Below are positions 1 through 8,469 of a stretch of DNA of 64,000 bases, piece by piece (the stretch's first letter is position 1; every line of letters starts with the position of its first letter). The translations under genes and the position numbers were made by a program. Location of the stretch: the NCBI GenBank assembly GCA_963731035.1, contig CAVSUY010000018.1:1-64000 (forward strand). The letters are read 5' to 3'. The notes under the pieces were generated by a model, which worked only from the letters and a program-made list of their open reading frames with translations, was not told where the DNA came from and searched no databases. This DNA comes from JAANXG01 sp963731035 (GTDB lineage Bacteria; Pseudomonadota; Gammaproteobacteria; Arenicellales; JAANXG01).

Positions 1-50
1 CGGTGTCCTAGGCCGACTAGACGATGGGGACCTGAGGTCTTGTTGTAATT

Positions 51-126
51 TGGTGGAGCCAGGCGGGATCGAACCGCCGACCTCAACACTGCCAGTGTTG
101 CGCTCTCCCAGCTGAGCTATGGCCCC
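51..126 (-). tRNA. tRNA-Ala (anticodon GGC)
   Basis: Read on the minus strand, this 76-nt segment begins GGGGCCA and ends TGGCTCC-A-CCA, giving a seven-pair acceptor stem (one G-U) and an encoded CCA. The anticodon stem CAACA/TGTTG encloses the loop CTGGCAG, so the anticodon is GGC (alanine). The T arm carries GGTTCGATCC. It is divergent from the tRNA-Val gene 170 bp away. Confidence 0.97.
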
Positions 127-295
127 ACGTATTCAAGCGGGGAACTACCCCGGAGGGTGGCGTACTTTATAGCCTCGGGACACAAGGGGTCAAGCGCCTC
201 CAGACCCGGGAATTGACCCTTTCCGCCGCCGATCGTACACTCTCCCCTTCCATCCGGAACCACCCCCAGAGGCCCGATCCACGGGTCCAGGCAGT

Positions 296-370
296 GGGCG
301 ATTAGCTCAGTGGGAGAGCGCTGCCTTCACACGGCAGAGGTCGCTGGTTCAAGCCCAGCATCGCCCACCA
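296..370 (+). tRNA. tRNA-Val (anticodon CAC)
   Basis: This 75-nt segment has acceptor stem GGGCGAT/ATCGCCC, a D arm TAGCTCAGTGGGAGAGCG, and anticodon stem CTGCC/GGCAG around the loop TTCACAC, so the anticodon is CAC (valine, codon GUG). The T arm is GCTGGTTCAAGCCCAGC and CCA is encoded. This is the minor valine isoacceptor; GAC or TAC species should exist elsewhere in the genome. Confidence 0.96.
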
Positions 371-947
371 TTAAATCAAGGACTTACGAAGGCGAGTCCT
401 TTTCGAATGACCTGTTATGTGGCACGTCCTTCATTTTATCTCCCACGCTGAACAGTGCGCCAAACCCCTGGGGTAAATATAGCTAAAAAGCCGAACATGA
501 ACCCGAAGCTCATTCCAAAACTACCAGCAGGTTGAAAGACGCCGAAACCAGGAACTGGAGCAGCCAACACACACCTAGTGCAACGCCGATTACAAATAGG
601 AGAATTGTTTGCGCGAATTGCGGGACAACCAGTTATTGACACCACTTTCGCCAGTCGACGACACCGTTGTTCCGTTAACGCACCGCATAGCGGTTTGTCT
701 GCACAATGTGCAACCAGCCAGCATGGTATCGGCCTGAAACCGACGCCACCCCGCAACCTTCCTGTTCACTAAACGTTTCTGAAAGTGCTCGCGAACGTTC
801 AACTTCCATTTCTTGGATCCTTGGTTTTTGCCACGCACCGCCGTTCGATGGGTGTCCTTAATTGTTGCCGCAATCATAACCATCCGCGGCTCGCTATTGA
901 CGCGACTTTGCCGTATTTTCCGAGATTGCTATTCGGAGGCCCAGTTG
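371..947. other. No recognisable gene (AT-richer spacer)
   Basis: About 580 bp between tRNA-Val and the next gene. Open frames exist on both strands but none has a good ribosome site or a product I recognise. Base composition is visibly lower in GC than the housekeeping parts of the window, as it is through the following gene. Confidence 0.5.
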
Positions 948-1898
948 GTGAGTGATCGTATCAAAATCGTCATCGCAACCGGCAACGACGAGAAAGTTCT
1001 ACCCCTGCTTCGTGATGGCAACGATCGGAATCTGGCATTAAACGACAAACACATTTTTGGTGAAGCATTCGTCACCCATTGCCTCGCCAAAGCCGCACTG
1101 TCCCTCGGTGCCGAGGTCGACATTACCCGAAGCCATCATGAATTGATGCAACTTGCGCACGACGCGACCATGATCATCGTGGAGGACCATTTTCTCAGGC
1201 AGAATTCCCTCTTGCTCGATCCGCCGTTCAAGGAGCGGATCTATCTGCTAACCTACTGGCCACTTTCCGATCCAAAGAGTTATGGTGGGCAACTCGATTT
1301 TGATCTTCAACGTGCGCTGGTGCCGTATATTTACTCGGCTTCGAGCCGGAACACGTTTATCGGCAGCTTCGTCGAAACCGAAATCGCGGCTTCGGAAAGG
1401 CCCTACCAATCGCCCCGATATAAAGGCTGCCTGTGGGGTAAAAACGCCGGACAATATTTCCATCCTGAAATAATCAGCGTTGCCGATCAACACGGCATCT
1501 GTTTTTACGCTACCTGCGAAGACGAGGTCCTGTTTGCCAATGTTCACAATCTGGGCATTCTGCGTTGCCGCGACTTTCACGCACTTCTGAACAGTGTGGA
1601 CTATGTCGTTGGCTTCGGTCACCCGTCAGCAGGGCCAACCTTGCTCGAGGCGCTGTTTTTCGATTGCTTGCTTCTTTGTCCCCGTGCGCAAATACCGCTG
1701 CAGTTGCACGACAATGAAAATATTCTGTTTACCGATGATATGAGCCCTCAGCGACTCGTGCAGACCATCCAGAAAATCACCCGTGGTGAAATCAGAGCAG
1801 TAGACAGAGCCTACCCAGCCGCGTTTACCTTCGTCGAAATGCAGAAACGTCTGCAGGCGCTCATCGCCCGGCAGATCGGCGTCGGCCAGGGCGGCTAA
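948..1898 (+). CDS. Putative glycosyltransferase, GT18-like C-terminal half
   Basis: A 316-residue protein starting at GTG 948, chosen because CGGAGG lies at 933-938 with normal spacing; the frame stays open back to an ATG at 813. Residues about 222-237 read GFGHPSAGPTLLEAL, resembling the donor-site segment of family 18 (MGAT5-like) glycosyltransferases. It is followed by a short-strand/helix pattern and the signature ENILF. No signal peptide or membrane segment is seen. It stands alone, with low-GC DNA on both sides, suggesting acquisition. It lies near two further glycosyltransferases (2912-5866) and could act on the same glycan or protein. The family call rests on one motif; a diverged GT-B enzyme of another family is possible. 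Confidence 0.55.
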   Translation: MSDRIKIVIATGNDEKVLPLLRDGNDRNLALNDKHIFGEAFVTHCLAKAALSLGAEVDITRSHHELMQLAHDATMIIVEDHFLRQNSLLLDPPFKERIYLLTYWPLSDPKSYGGQLDFDLQRALVPYIYSASSRNTFIGSFVETEIAASERPYQSPRYKGCLWGKNAGQYFHPEIISVADQHGICFYATCEDEVLFANVHNLGILRCRDFHALLNSVDYVVGFGHPSAGPTLLEALFFDCLLLCPRAQIPLQLHDNENILFTDDMSPQRLVQTIQKITRGEIRAVDRAYPAAFTFVEMQKRLQALIARQIGVGQGG

Positions 1899-2025
1899 AT
1901 TCTTCGTTAAGTCAGGCTTTCATCGATGGTGAATTGCAGGACAATCATCTATTGACAGCTAAATTTGTGAGTGTCCTGAAATGCGTGTTTTCATTTTATT
2001 GTCATGCGTAAACACGCTCAGACTG

Positions 2026-2256
2026 TCATCGCGAGACATCTGCTGCAAGACCCCGTTCGAGTAGGTATCGCTTAGTGATCGACAATCGGGCTTGGTTGCC
2101 AATCGAATTCGATGCCAGTTGATTGTAAACATGACTGGCAAACGGAACTCGGACCAGCTCGACATCCGCGCCGGCGATATCGAGCCACGGGGCCAATGAG
2201 CATCCCTCGAGACGCCGGATTTCGCCCCACGTCGTACCTGAGCCTCCGATCAGCAC
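2026..2256 (-). other. Possible gene remnant, unidentified
   Basis: The interval 1899-2395 holds no confident gene. On the minus strand a 76-codon frame starting GTG has protein-like composition (for example WLDIAGADVELVRVPFASH and RLSITKRYLLERG). It lacks a ribosome site and is closed by a stop just upstream. It may be the end of a decayed gene, but I do not recognise it. Confidence 0.2.
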
Positions 2257-2395
2257 TGGCTTGCACAGCTACACTGCGGCACCCTCCGGAAGGTTGTAGA
2301 CGCTTCCCCGTCACCCGGGCCCGGGCGACTTGATGGTTTCCAACGGACGAATATGCTGCTAACATATCGCGAGTTTCACTAGGAATTATCCAGTC

Positions 2396-2602
2396 ATGTC
2401 GAACGATGATCGGGACAACAAGAATGCGGGCAGGGACAAGCGGCGCTCCGTCGTAAAGGGCATCACCATCGCCGGCACCGGCGTTACCCTGAGCCACTGG
2501 ACCAAACCTGTCGTGGAATCGATTGTTCTGCCGGCCCACGCGCAGACCAGCCTGCGGCTGTTCGCCGAGACACCGACCTTTGTGATCCCCACCCAGCCCT
2601 GA
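2396..2602 (+). CDS. Small protein with Tat-like leader and HAQTS motif
   Basis: A 68-residue protein preceded by AGGA at 2381-2384. Residues about 15-51 form a Tat-type leader: twin arginine KRRSVVKG, a modest hydrophobic stretch, then WTKPVVESIVLPAHAQTS. AHA followed by Q is a plausible signal peptidase I site, which would leave a mature peptide of only 19 residues. The same leader, including W-x-KPVV-x-S-x-VLP-x-HAQTS, is seen in the protein at 7550-8185. The frame ends TGA TAA and reopens in the same frame at ATG 2633. It may therefore be a short secreted peptide gene or the 5' part of a longer gene cut by stops. Function unknown. Confidence 0.6.
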   Translation: MSNDDRDNKNAGRDKRRSVVKGITIAGTGVTLSHWTKPVVESIVLPAHAQTSLRLFAETPTFVIPTQP

Positions 2603-2632
2603 TAACGGCGACGAACCCGAGAGAACCAAGAA

Positions 2633-2884
2633 ATGGCGGCACCTACGGCAATTGCTAGAGTCTGCGTTATTGGCCAGGTCGCGGAGCTTTTCATTAACAA
2701 CCTATCTGTTGACACGGCCGAGGTGAACGCCGGCGGCACCTTTTCGCTGGTGGGCTCCGCTTTCGGCGCGGCGGTCGCCGCCACCGGCGACGTCAACACC
2801 GGTGTCGTCATCTTCGACGTCCAGAACGGCTCGGTGTACTCGCGGAGCCTGGCTGTGGACAGCCAAGGCAAGTGCTCGACATAG
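2633..2884 (+). CDS. Small hypothetical protein, possibly the mature part of the preceding gene
   Basis: An 83-residue product in the same frame as 2396-2602, separated by two adjacent stops and 27 bases. It is rich in small and beta-forming residues (VNAGGTFSLVGSAFG, TGVVIFDVQNG) and has two cysteines, one near each end, as in a small secreted beta-sandwich domain. The part around the first cysteine (C, then V-x-G, then LS-x-D, then G-x-F) loosely matches the domain after the leader in the protein at 7550-8185. On its own it has no signal peptide and only a weak ribosome site, so it may be translated by reinitiation or be a pseudogene half. Confidence 0.4.
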   Translation: MAAPTAIARVCVIGQVAELFINNLSVDTAEVNAGGTFSLVGSAFGAAVAATGDVNTGVVIFDVQNGSVYSRSLAVDSQGKCST

Positions 2885-2911
2885 ACGGTTCGAGCACGCT
2901 TTAGTCCCCGT

Positions 2912-4126
2912 GTGCTGATCAAGACCGCGGCCCTGGAGAACGGGGTCGCCGAAGTTTCGTTCCCCATCGAGCTTCCCCTGGACTTCGAGGGTGCCCCCCG
3001 TCCGAAGGCACGCGTACAGTATTACGGCCCGTTTCGGGATCGGGTCTCCATGGCCAACATCAGCGTCCAGTTCTGTCGGGCCCTGCTGCGGGAGTTCGGC
3101 GAGTCGGCGGTCGCCGTGCAAAACTACGTTCCCGGCGGCTGGATCGATTCGGGCCTCGAACGGCTATCCGGAATGAACCGGCAGGCGCCGGTCGCGATTT
3201 TTTACGGTGTACCGCCGGACGTGCCCGAACTGGTCTACGAGCATCCGGTAAAGATCGGTGGGTTCGTCTGCGAGACGGATCTCATAGAGAAAGTATGGGT
3301 CAGGATCTGCAACCGCTTCGACCTGATCATTGTTCCCAGCCGCTGGTGCCGTGACGCCTTCCTGCGCTCCGGCGTGTCCACCCCCATCATGGTGGTGCCC
3401 CACGGACTCGAGCCGGAATACAAGCCCTACGGGGGCAGGCCGCGATCGGGGCCGTTCATCTTCTATAACACCTTCTACGCGAGCTCTTTCCATTCCAGGA
3501 AGAGCCTGGAGGAGCTGGTCCGCAGCTTCATAGACGCCTTTCGGGGGCGCGATGACGTGCTGCTCAGGCTGCGCACGGACAACCGGGCCAAGCTGGAGGA
3601 GCTCCAGCAGCTCCACGATTTCAACAATTTGATACGGGTGGATCCAATCGTGGAGTACGGGACCGAGGATTTCGCGCGGATCTACTCCCAGGTGCACTGC
3701 ACAGTTCATCCGTCGAAGGGCGAAGGTTTCGGCATGGTTCCGTTCCAGTCGATCGCCTGCGAGACTCCGGTGATCGCCCCCCACGCCACGGGCATGGCCG
3801 ACTATCTCAGCGAGCAGAACAGCATTCGCCTGAACACCAGCGGCCGGGTCGCCGGAGAAGGCGTCGGCAACTCCACCGGCACCTATTTCGCCATAGACGA
3901 GCACCACCTGACGGATCGGCTGCGTTACGTCGTGGACAACTGGCGAGCGGAGCACGAGAAGGTCAAGCGCGCGGGGCCGCCGTTCCGGCAGCGTTACCGG
4001 TGGGACAATGTGCTCCTGGACTTCATCGGGCTGGTCCGGGAGCTGCTCACGGCGCGGGAAGGGCCCGATGTACGGATCATCTCCAGGTACCTGGACGGGA
4101 TCGAACTTACTTCGTCTGCCAGATAA
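2912..4126 (+). CDS. Glycosyltransferase, GT4 family
   Basis: A 404-residue cytoplasmic GT-B enzyme starting at GTG, 27 bp after the preceding small gene and probably co-transcribed with it. Residues about 152-168 read FDLIIVPSRW then VVPHGLEPEY, the usual inter-domain region of GT4 enzymes. Residues about 265-285 read SKGEGFGMVPFQSIACE, the E-x7-E nucleotide-sugar site. Family members transfer a sugar from a nucleotide donor with retention of configuration; donor and acceptor cannot be told. The position directly behind a Tat-type small protein, and tail-to-tail with another GT4 gene, suggests a shared glycosylation task, but this is inference from location only. Confidence 0.85.
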   Translation: MLIKTAALENGVAEVSFPIELPLDFEGAPRPKARVQYYGPFRDRVSMANISVQFCRALLREFGESAVAVQNYVPGGWIDSGLERLSGMNRQAPVAIFYGVPPDVPELVYEHPVKIGGFVCETDLIEKVWVRICNRFDLIIVPSRWCRDAFLRSGVSTPIMVVPHGLEPEYKPYGGRPRSGPFIFYNTFYASSFHSRKSLEELVRSFIDAFRGRDDVLLRLRTDNRAKLEELQQLHDFNNLIRVDPIVEYGTEDFARIYSQVHCTVHPSKGEGFGMVPFQSIACETPVIAPHATGMADYLSEQNSIRLNTSGRVAGEGVGNSTGTYFAIDEHHLTDRLRYVVDNWRAEHEKVKRAGPPFRQRYRWDNVLLDFIGLVRELLTAREGPDVRIISRYLDGIELTSSAR

Positions 4127-4213
4127 CGCCCTCGCAGGCGGAAAACCTCATCGCGTACGACGGCCCGTATTGCAGGGAAGTCCGTACTGCCGTAGCCACG
4201 ACTGCCCGATATC

Positions 4214-5866
4214 TCACGGCACCGAGAACTCTACCTCGAGGTCTGATACGCACATATCCGTGTCGCCGAACCAGTACACACGGAATTCCAGCGCCTGGCC
4301 CGGCTCGACGTCGGCGGAGATGGTGAAGGTATTCACCACGCTTTGCACGTCCACGTCGTGGATCTCGCGCAAGCAGAGAATCGTGTCGCCGGCGCTGTCG
4401 TAGATATCGAGATTGGCGATTTCCCACGGCAACTCGCCGGAAAACACCTCCAGGACAAACGAGACCCGGATCTTTCCCGGCCTCGTGATACGCAGGTTGG
4501 GGCCGAACAGGCAGTGACCGGCGGGATGCTCCGCTTTGAGGCAGTGGATCCTGCCGGGAAGGCGGCAGCCGGCGTTCGAGCCAAATCCCCCGGAGCGAAG
4601 GCTGATGGAGTCGACGTCCTCATCGTTGGGGAAGCTGTTTATTCCGGCCTCCGGGACACCGGGATAGCTGACCCGAACCCGGTCGCGGTACTCGCCGTAT
4701 TTGCGATTCAGGGTCTCGACCCACTCCCGCTTGATGGCATCGGGATCGTGGAGCTCCAGTATCTGATGGTAGCCCTCGTTCAGCCGTGCCTTGAGGCGGG
4801 GATAGTTATCCCGGCAGGAGGCCAGCGCCTGGCGCAGCGAGCCTTCGTCTATCTGCCAGTCCCTGCCGACCTCCAGGTCCTGGGTGGGCGCGTTGCTGAG
4901 CGCCCGTTTCAGCCCACGGCTCGAAACCCGCACAACGCCCGGCAGGTGCGACAACTCCCGATGCACGTGGGCATCGTGCAGAATGACGGGTATACCCAGG
5001 TGCAAGGCCTCCCGGGGAGTCACCGAATAACCTTCGCCCGCGGAGATGAAACAGTAAACGTCGATGCTCTTCAGCCAGCCCAGGTACGCCTCGCGGGAGA
5101 GGGACTCGTTGAGGATCCGGATTCCAGGATGCCGCTCGGCGAGCTCCGAGAGAATCCGGTACTCCGTCTTGAATTCGGGCTGAGTAAGGTCGGAGCGCGT
5201 ATGGATGGATAGCTCCACTTCTGGATCGTCCCCGAACACCTCCACGAACTGCCGGGCCAGCAATGATGTGTTCTTGCGCGGCCACAGACCGGTGGACATA
5301 CCGAACCTCAACGGCTGGGCGTTGCGGCCCGCTGCGCTTCTGGAAAGGTGGAAATCGTAGGGATGGCGCAGCTTGACGAAATCTATCCCTCGCTGCGACA
5401 GGAACTCGTCCAGCAGCGGTGCCGTGACTATGCAGAAATCGTAGACGGAAACGAGGTCCGCGTAGAGGTCCCAGAGCCTGTCGCTCTCCCACATCAGGTA
5501 CACGGCGGTGACGGCATTGAACACGCGCTTGTGGCGCACCGTCTTCATCATCTGCTCTCTGATCAGGTCGGGATTCCACGTTTCCCGGGCAATGTCGAGA
5601 AAAAGACAGTTCTTGAACCTGTCCGGGTGCTCGAGATGCAAATCCGTCGTCACCTTGCCGTACACCAGCGGGGCGCTCCGGGAAGGGACCGCGGAAAGGC
5701 TTTTGCGCTCCGCAGGCAGCCCGTCGAAGATCAGCCTGTCGAACAGGCTAAGATGATTTCCGATGCCGTCGGGCGGGTAGTCGAAGCCGTTGTAGATGAC
5801 GCTGTCGAATAGGAACGGGCTCGACCGGCGGTGGATATCGTTCAAGCTTCGGGATCCGCTGGCCAT
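4214..5866 (-). CDS. GT4-type glycosyltransferase with extra C-terminal beta domain
   Basis: A 550-residue protein. The N-terminal 420 residues are a GT-B glycosyltransferase: GMSTGLWPRKN near residue 190, then SAGEGYSVTPREALHLGIP near 275, matching the E-x7-E donor site of GT4. From about residue 430 to the end a separate beta-rich segment follows (RITRPGKIRVSFVLEVF, FTISADVEPGQALEFRVYW), like a carbohydrate-binding or jelly-roll module, which is unusual on a bacterial GT4. It converges on the GT4 gene at 2912-4126, with 87 bp between stops. No membrane segment. Acceptor unknown. Confidence 0.8.
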   Translation of the reverse strand: MASGSRSLNDIHRRSSPFLFDSVIYNGFDYPPDGIGNHLSLFDRLIFDGLPAERKSLSAVPSRSAPLVYGKVTTDLHLEHPDRFKNCLFLDIARETWNPDLIREQMMKTVRHKRVFNAVTAVYLMWESDRLWDLYADLVSVYDFCIVTAPLLDEFLSQRGIDFVKLRHPYDFHLSRSAAGRNAQPLRFGMSTGLWPRKNTSLLARQFVEVFGDDPEVELSIHTRSDLTQPEFKTEYRILSELAERHPGIRILNESLSREAYLGWLKSIDVYCFISAGEGYSVTPREALHLGIPVILHDAHVHRELSHLPGVVRVSSRGLKRALSNAPTQDLEVGRDWQIDEGSLRQALASCRDNYPRLKARLNEGYHQILELHDPDAIKREWVETLNRKYGEYRDRVRVSYPGVPEAGINSFPNDEDVDSISLRSGGFGSNAGCRLPGRIHCLKAEHPAGHCLFGPNLRITRPGKIRVSFVLEVFSGELPWEIANLDIYDSAGDTILCLREIHDVDVQSVVNTFTISADVEPGQALEFRVYWFGDTDMCVSDLEVEFSVP

Positions 5867-6062
5867 GGCGCCGCCTGGGCCGCCGCTACCCCGCCGTCGC
5901 CGCGCGGACCCTGGAGGGCCGGGGGAGCGTCGAGACGGCGGGGCTCGTGTCCGCGTGGGTGACGGCGGCAGGTCATAAACTCGCCGGACAGCGCAACACG
6001 ATCAACTCTGTCTCGAACGCGCGCCGCGTGGCCGGAAGTCATTCGGGAAGTAGTTCAAGAGA

Positions 6063-6326
6063 ATGAGCGTAGAAGGCTTGAGGGAGCTTGTCGACCGGCT
6101 TCGCAAAGAGGTGCGGGCCCTGCCGAGCGACGATGTCGACGCGCGGCAACGCCTCAATGCCGTCATCGAGGAGCTCGACAAGAAGCTGACCGAACCGGGA
6201 ACCGAGGATCATCAAGGTCTCGTCAGCAACCTGCAGGATTCCATCAAGGAGCTGGAGGTTCGCCATCCGGAAACCATGTCCCTTTTGAACAACATCATGA
6301 TGACCCTCGCGAACATGGAGAAATGA
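6063..6326 (+). CDS. DUF4404 family protein
   Basis: An 87-residue acidic, largely helical protein (LRELVDRLRKEVRAL, IEELDKKL, HPETMSLLNNIMMTLANM) with the size and the closing HP-x4-x-L-N-x-LA-x-M pattern of the DUF4404 family. The family's function is not established. It is a single gene on plus, with AAGAG before the ATG. Its 3' end is followed directly by an IS3 fragment and decayed DNA. Confidence 0.75.
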   Translation: MSVEGLRELVDRLRKEVRALPSDDVDARQRLNAVIEELDKKLTEPGTEDHQGLVSNLQDSIKELEVRHPETMSLLNNIMMTLANMEK

Positions 6327-6373
6327 ACGTCCCGCATGATACCGCAACCCGGCACGGCGGGGCTTCCTGCCGG

Positions 6374-6469
6374 CGCCGCCCACAGCGACGGATACTCCGC
6401 GCGATGTTCCTGAACCAGGCGCACAGCACGCTCACGGACTTCAGGTGAATACTTGTTCGACCTGTTCAT
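6374..6469 (-). pseudogene. IS3-family transposase OrfA, N-terminal fragment
   Basis: The first 32 codons read MNRSNKYSPEVRERAVRLV followed by QEHRAEYPSLWAA, the start of the helix-turn-helix OrfA protein of IS3-group elements. After WAA the frame loses similarity, and neither OrfB nor terminal repeats are seen. It is a dead remnant between DUF4404 and the aprA fragment. Confidence 0.8.
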
Positions 6470-6518
6470 AGCTCCATTCTCTCAAGAGTTGGAGCCTCCG
6501 CAAAACCCGGGGCGGTTC

Positions 6519-6790
6519 ATGGCGATGCTGAAGGAGGACCTCGACCGGATCGCGCCAAGGACCTCCACCAGTTCCAGAGAGCCTGGGAGCTGAATCACAG
6601 GGTCTGGACCGCTGAGGCCGTGACCAGACACACCCTGTTCAGCATGGAAACCCGATCGCCCAGCTACTACTATCGCGTCGAATTTCCGAAGCTGGACGAC
6701 GCCCAGTAGCACATCTTCACCGTGTCCCAGTATGATGCGACGATGGGTGAATGGGATATGAGCAAGCTGCCCATCCATTATGTGGTGTAG
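6519..6790 (+). pseudogene. aprA: Decayed 3' end of a second aprA
   Basis: Read with one frameshift near 6557, this segment matches the last 90 residues of the intact AprA at 9750-11594: MLKEDLDRIA / KDLHQFQRAWELNHR / AVTRHTLFSMETR / SYYYRVEFPKLDDAQ / GEWDMSKLPIHYVV. An in-frame TAG at about 6708 stands where the intact protein has tryptophan. The similarity is clear but roughly half the residues differ, so it is not a recent tandem copy. It lies on the same strand, 1.7 kb upstream of aprM, next to an IS3 fragment. No other part of the gene is visible. Confidence 0.85.
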
Positions 6791-6937
6791 CGCTCAAAGG
6801 ACCCTGCGTCCGGCTCTTCATACATGCCGGCCGCCTTGGATGGAGCGGTTGCATTGGTGTGCGGCGCGGATCGCCTGTCAAATGGCTGACGCGCTTCTTT
6901 TTCGCCACCCGCTCAACGATGAGGTGAATCGAGACCC

Positions 6938-7321
6938 ATGAGCTGTATATTCTGCGATATCGACAACCGTCCCGAAGAAGACATAGTGTTCAGAAACGAA
7001 CTCGTTCTGTTTCTGCACAACCCGAAGCACGAGGGTTCGCTCAAGCACTCCGGTCTCATCATCCCCGTCGCTCACAGAGAGACCGCTTTTGACTTGACGC
7101 CCCGGGAAATCACCGCGACCTTCGAGCTGTTGTCCAGGGTCAAAGCCTACATGGATGAAGCGTTTCAGCCCGATGGATACAACCTGGGCTGGAACTGCGG
7201 CGAGGTCGCCGGGCAGCGCGTATTCCACGCCCACATGCATGTCATTCCAAGATTCAGACAAGAACCACTCGCAGGCGTGGGAATTCGAGACCACCTGAAG
7301 TCCGACGCGAACGCCTGGTAG
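6938..7321 (+). CDS. HIT family protein
   Basis: A 127-residue histidine-triad protein. The N-terminus CIFCDI and the catalytic motif HAHMHVIPR near residues 96-104 (H-x-H-x-H) define the family, whose members hydrolyse or transfer nucleotide monophosphates from purine nucleotides and adenylylated substrates. GAGGTG lies 11 bases before ATG. It sits between the aprA remnant and the second HAQTS protein. A link with adenylylsulfate metabolism is conceivable, since some HIT proteins act on APS, but nothing in the sequence proves it. Confidence 0.88.
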   Translation: MSCIFCDIDNRPEEDIVFRNELVLFLHNPKHEGSLKHSGLIIPVAHRETAFDLTPREITATFELLSRVKAYMDEAFQPDGYNLGWNCGEVAGQRVFHAHMHVIPRFRQEPLAGVGIRDHLKSDANAW

Positions 7322-7549
7322 TGACATGCCCGTTTCCCGCCGCGTCCGAAGCCGCAGGTGTTATCAGCGAGGCGGATCAGGTATCTCTGCATACTCGTTG
7401 CCGGGTCACATGCGCGGGCTCCGAGGGTTCGAAAGCCACGCGCGTCCCTCAGCTGCCGGAAAACAGTTGGTTACCCATGAGGGAAGCAGCTAAACTTGGC
7501 TCGTAACAGACGACTTCCCCGTCCTTCATCACCAAAAGGAGATACGGCG

Positions 7550-8185
7550 ATGCCAGACAAATCCAGACGAAGACTGATCAAGGGGCTTGCGGCGGGTGGC
7601 GGCATCGCCACTGTCGTGGATCACTGGTTCAAACCCGTTGTCGACAGCGTGGTGCTGCCCACTCACGCGCAGACATCGGGAGCGGTGTACTCGGGAACGG
7701 GTTTGAGCGACGGCGGGTTCACCATGAATGACGAAAACAGCGGCAGCCGGGTCGTGAAACTGATGGATACCCTGGTATCACCGGTGCAAGCTCAGGCGGA
7801 AGGACTCTTCTATGCTTGTGCAACCGTCGTGGGGTCGACGGTGATCGTAGCCGTCACCGGCTTGAGCAATGACCAGATCCCCTCGGGCGTATTCATGATC
7901 CGTCGCGGGACGCTGCATCTGCCACCGCCATTCGGCGACGGTGCAAAGGGTACCATATCCGCACGGGGGGGCGACGTGTCGCCTTGTTTTACCGGCTCCT
8001 CCTCGGACCGGGACAGGCAGGCCAGGATAACGTCGCTCAGTGACTCGGAGCTCGTTATTGAAATCCTGACGGATTGCGGGGCGGCAGTGGGTTCCGAGTG
8101 CGGTAGCGGTGAGTTTCTCAACCTTGTTGTTCCGCGTGTCGCAGCCTGCCTGCCCGAACCGAATGTCTACACGGGCGAGTGCTGA
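7550..8185 (+). CDS. Exported cysteine-rich protein with Tat leader and HAQTS motif
   Basis: A 211-residue protein. The start is fixed by AAAAGGAG at 7534-7541. The leader has a good Tat motif (SRRRLIKG), a glycine/alanine stretch, then HWFKPVVDSVVLPTHAQTS with a likely cleavage after THA. The mature part has seven cysteines or so (FYACAT, DVSPCF, LTDCGA, GSECGSG, VAACLP, TGEC), consistent with disulfides in the periplasm, and no other recognisable domain. The leader is closely related to that of 2396-2602. It stands alone between the HIT gene and aprMBA. Function unknown; a cell-surface or periplasmic role is inferred from the leader only. Confidence 0.65.
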   Translation: MPDKSRRRLIKGLAAGGGIATVVDHWFKPVVDSVVLPTHAQTSGAVYSGTGLSDGGFTMNDENSGSRVVKLMDTLVSPVQAQAEGLFYACATVVGSTVIVAVTGLSNDQIPSGVFMIRRGTLHLPPPFGDGAKGTISARGGDVSPCFTGSSSDRDRQARITSLSDSELVIEILTDCGAAVGSECGSGEFLNLVVPRVAACLPEPNVYTGEC

Positions 8186-8469
8186 CGCCGAACGCTGGTC
8201 GAGGATGCTATGATTGGCGGGCGCGGCGGCGTAGCTCGAGGAATTTGAAACGTCACGGCCTCGCACCGGTCGAGCCCAAGATCAACAATCGAGAAGGGGT
8301 GCCGAGGCCGCTGGCGCGAGGCGAAATCGACCTCGTCATCATTGTCCGCGCGCCGGACGACATCGACTGCGTGGCGGCGCCGTTCGCGACGAGATAGTCT
8401 CCGGCTGCCTCGCGCTGCTCGAGCGTCAATCGTGCGCGGTCGAAGACGCCGAGCGCGAGGCAACAAGCG

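Noticed and set aside
436..756. 106-codon minus frame with a hydrophobic C-terminus, considered as a sorting-signal protein
   Set aside because: No ribosome site, no recognised sorting motif, atypical composition.
2600..2605. TGA at 2600 as a selenocysteine codon
   Set aside because: A TAA follows immediately, so reading through TGA would add one residue only.
8200..8465. Short protein-like reading on minus before aprM (LTLEQREAAGDYLVANGAA)
   Set aside because: Could be a gene fragment but too short and unrecognised to name.
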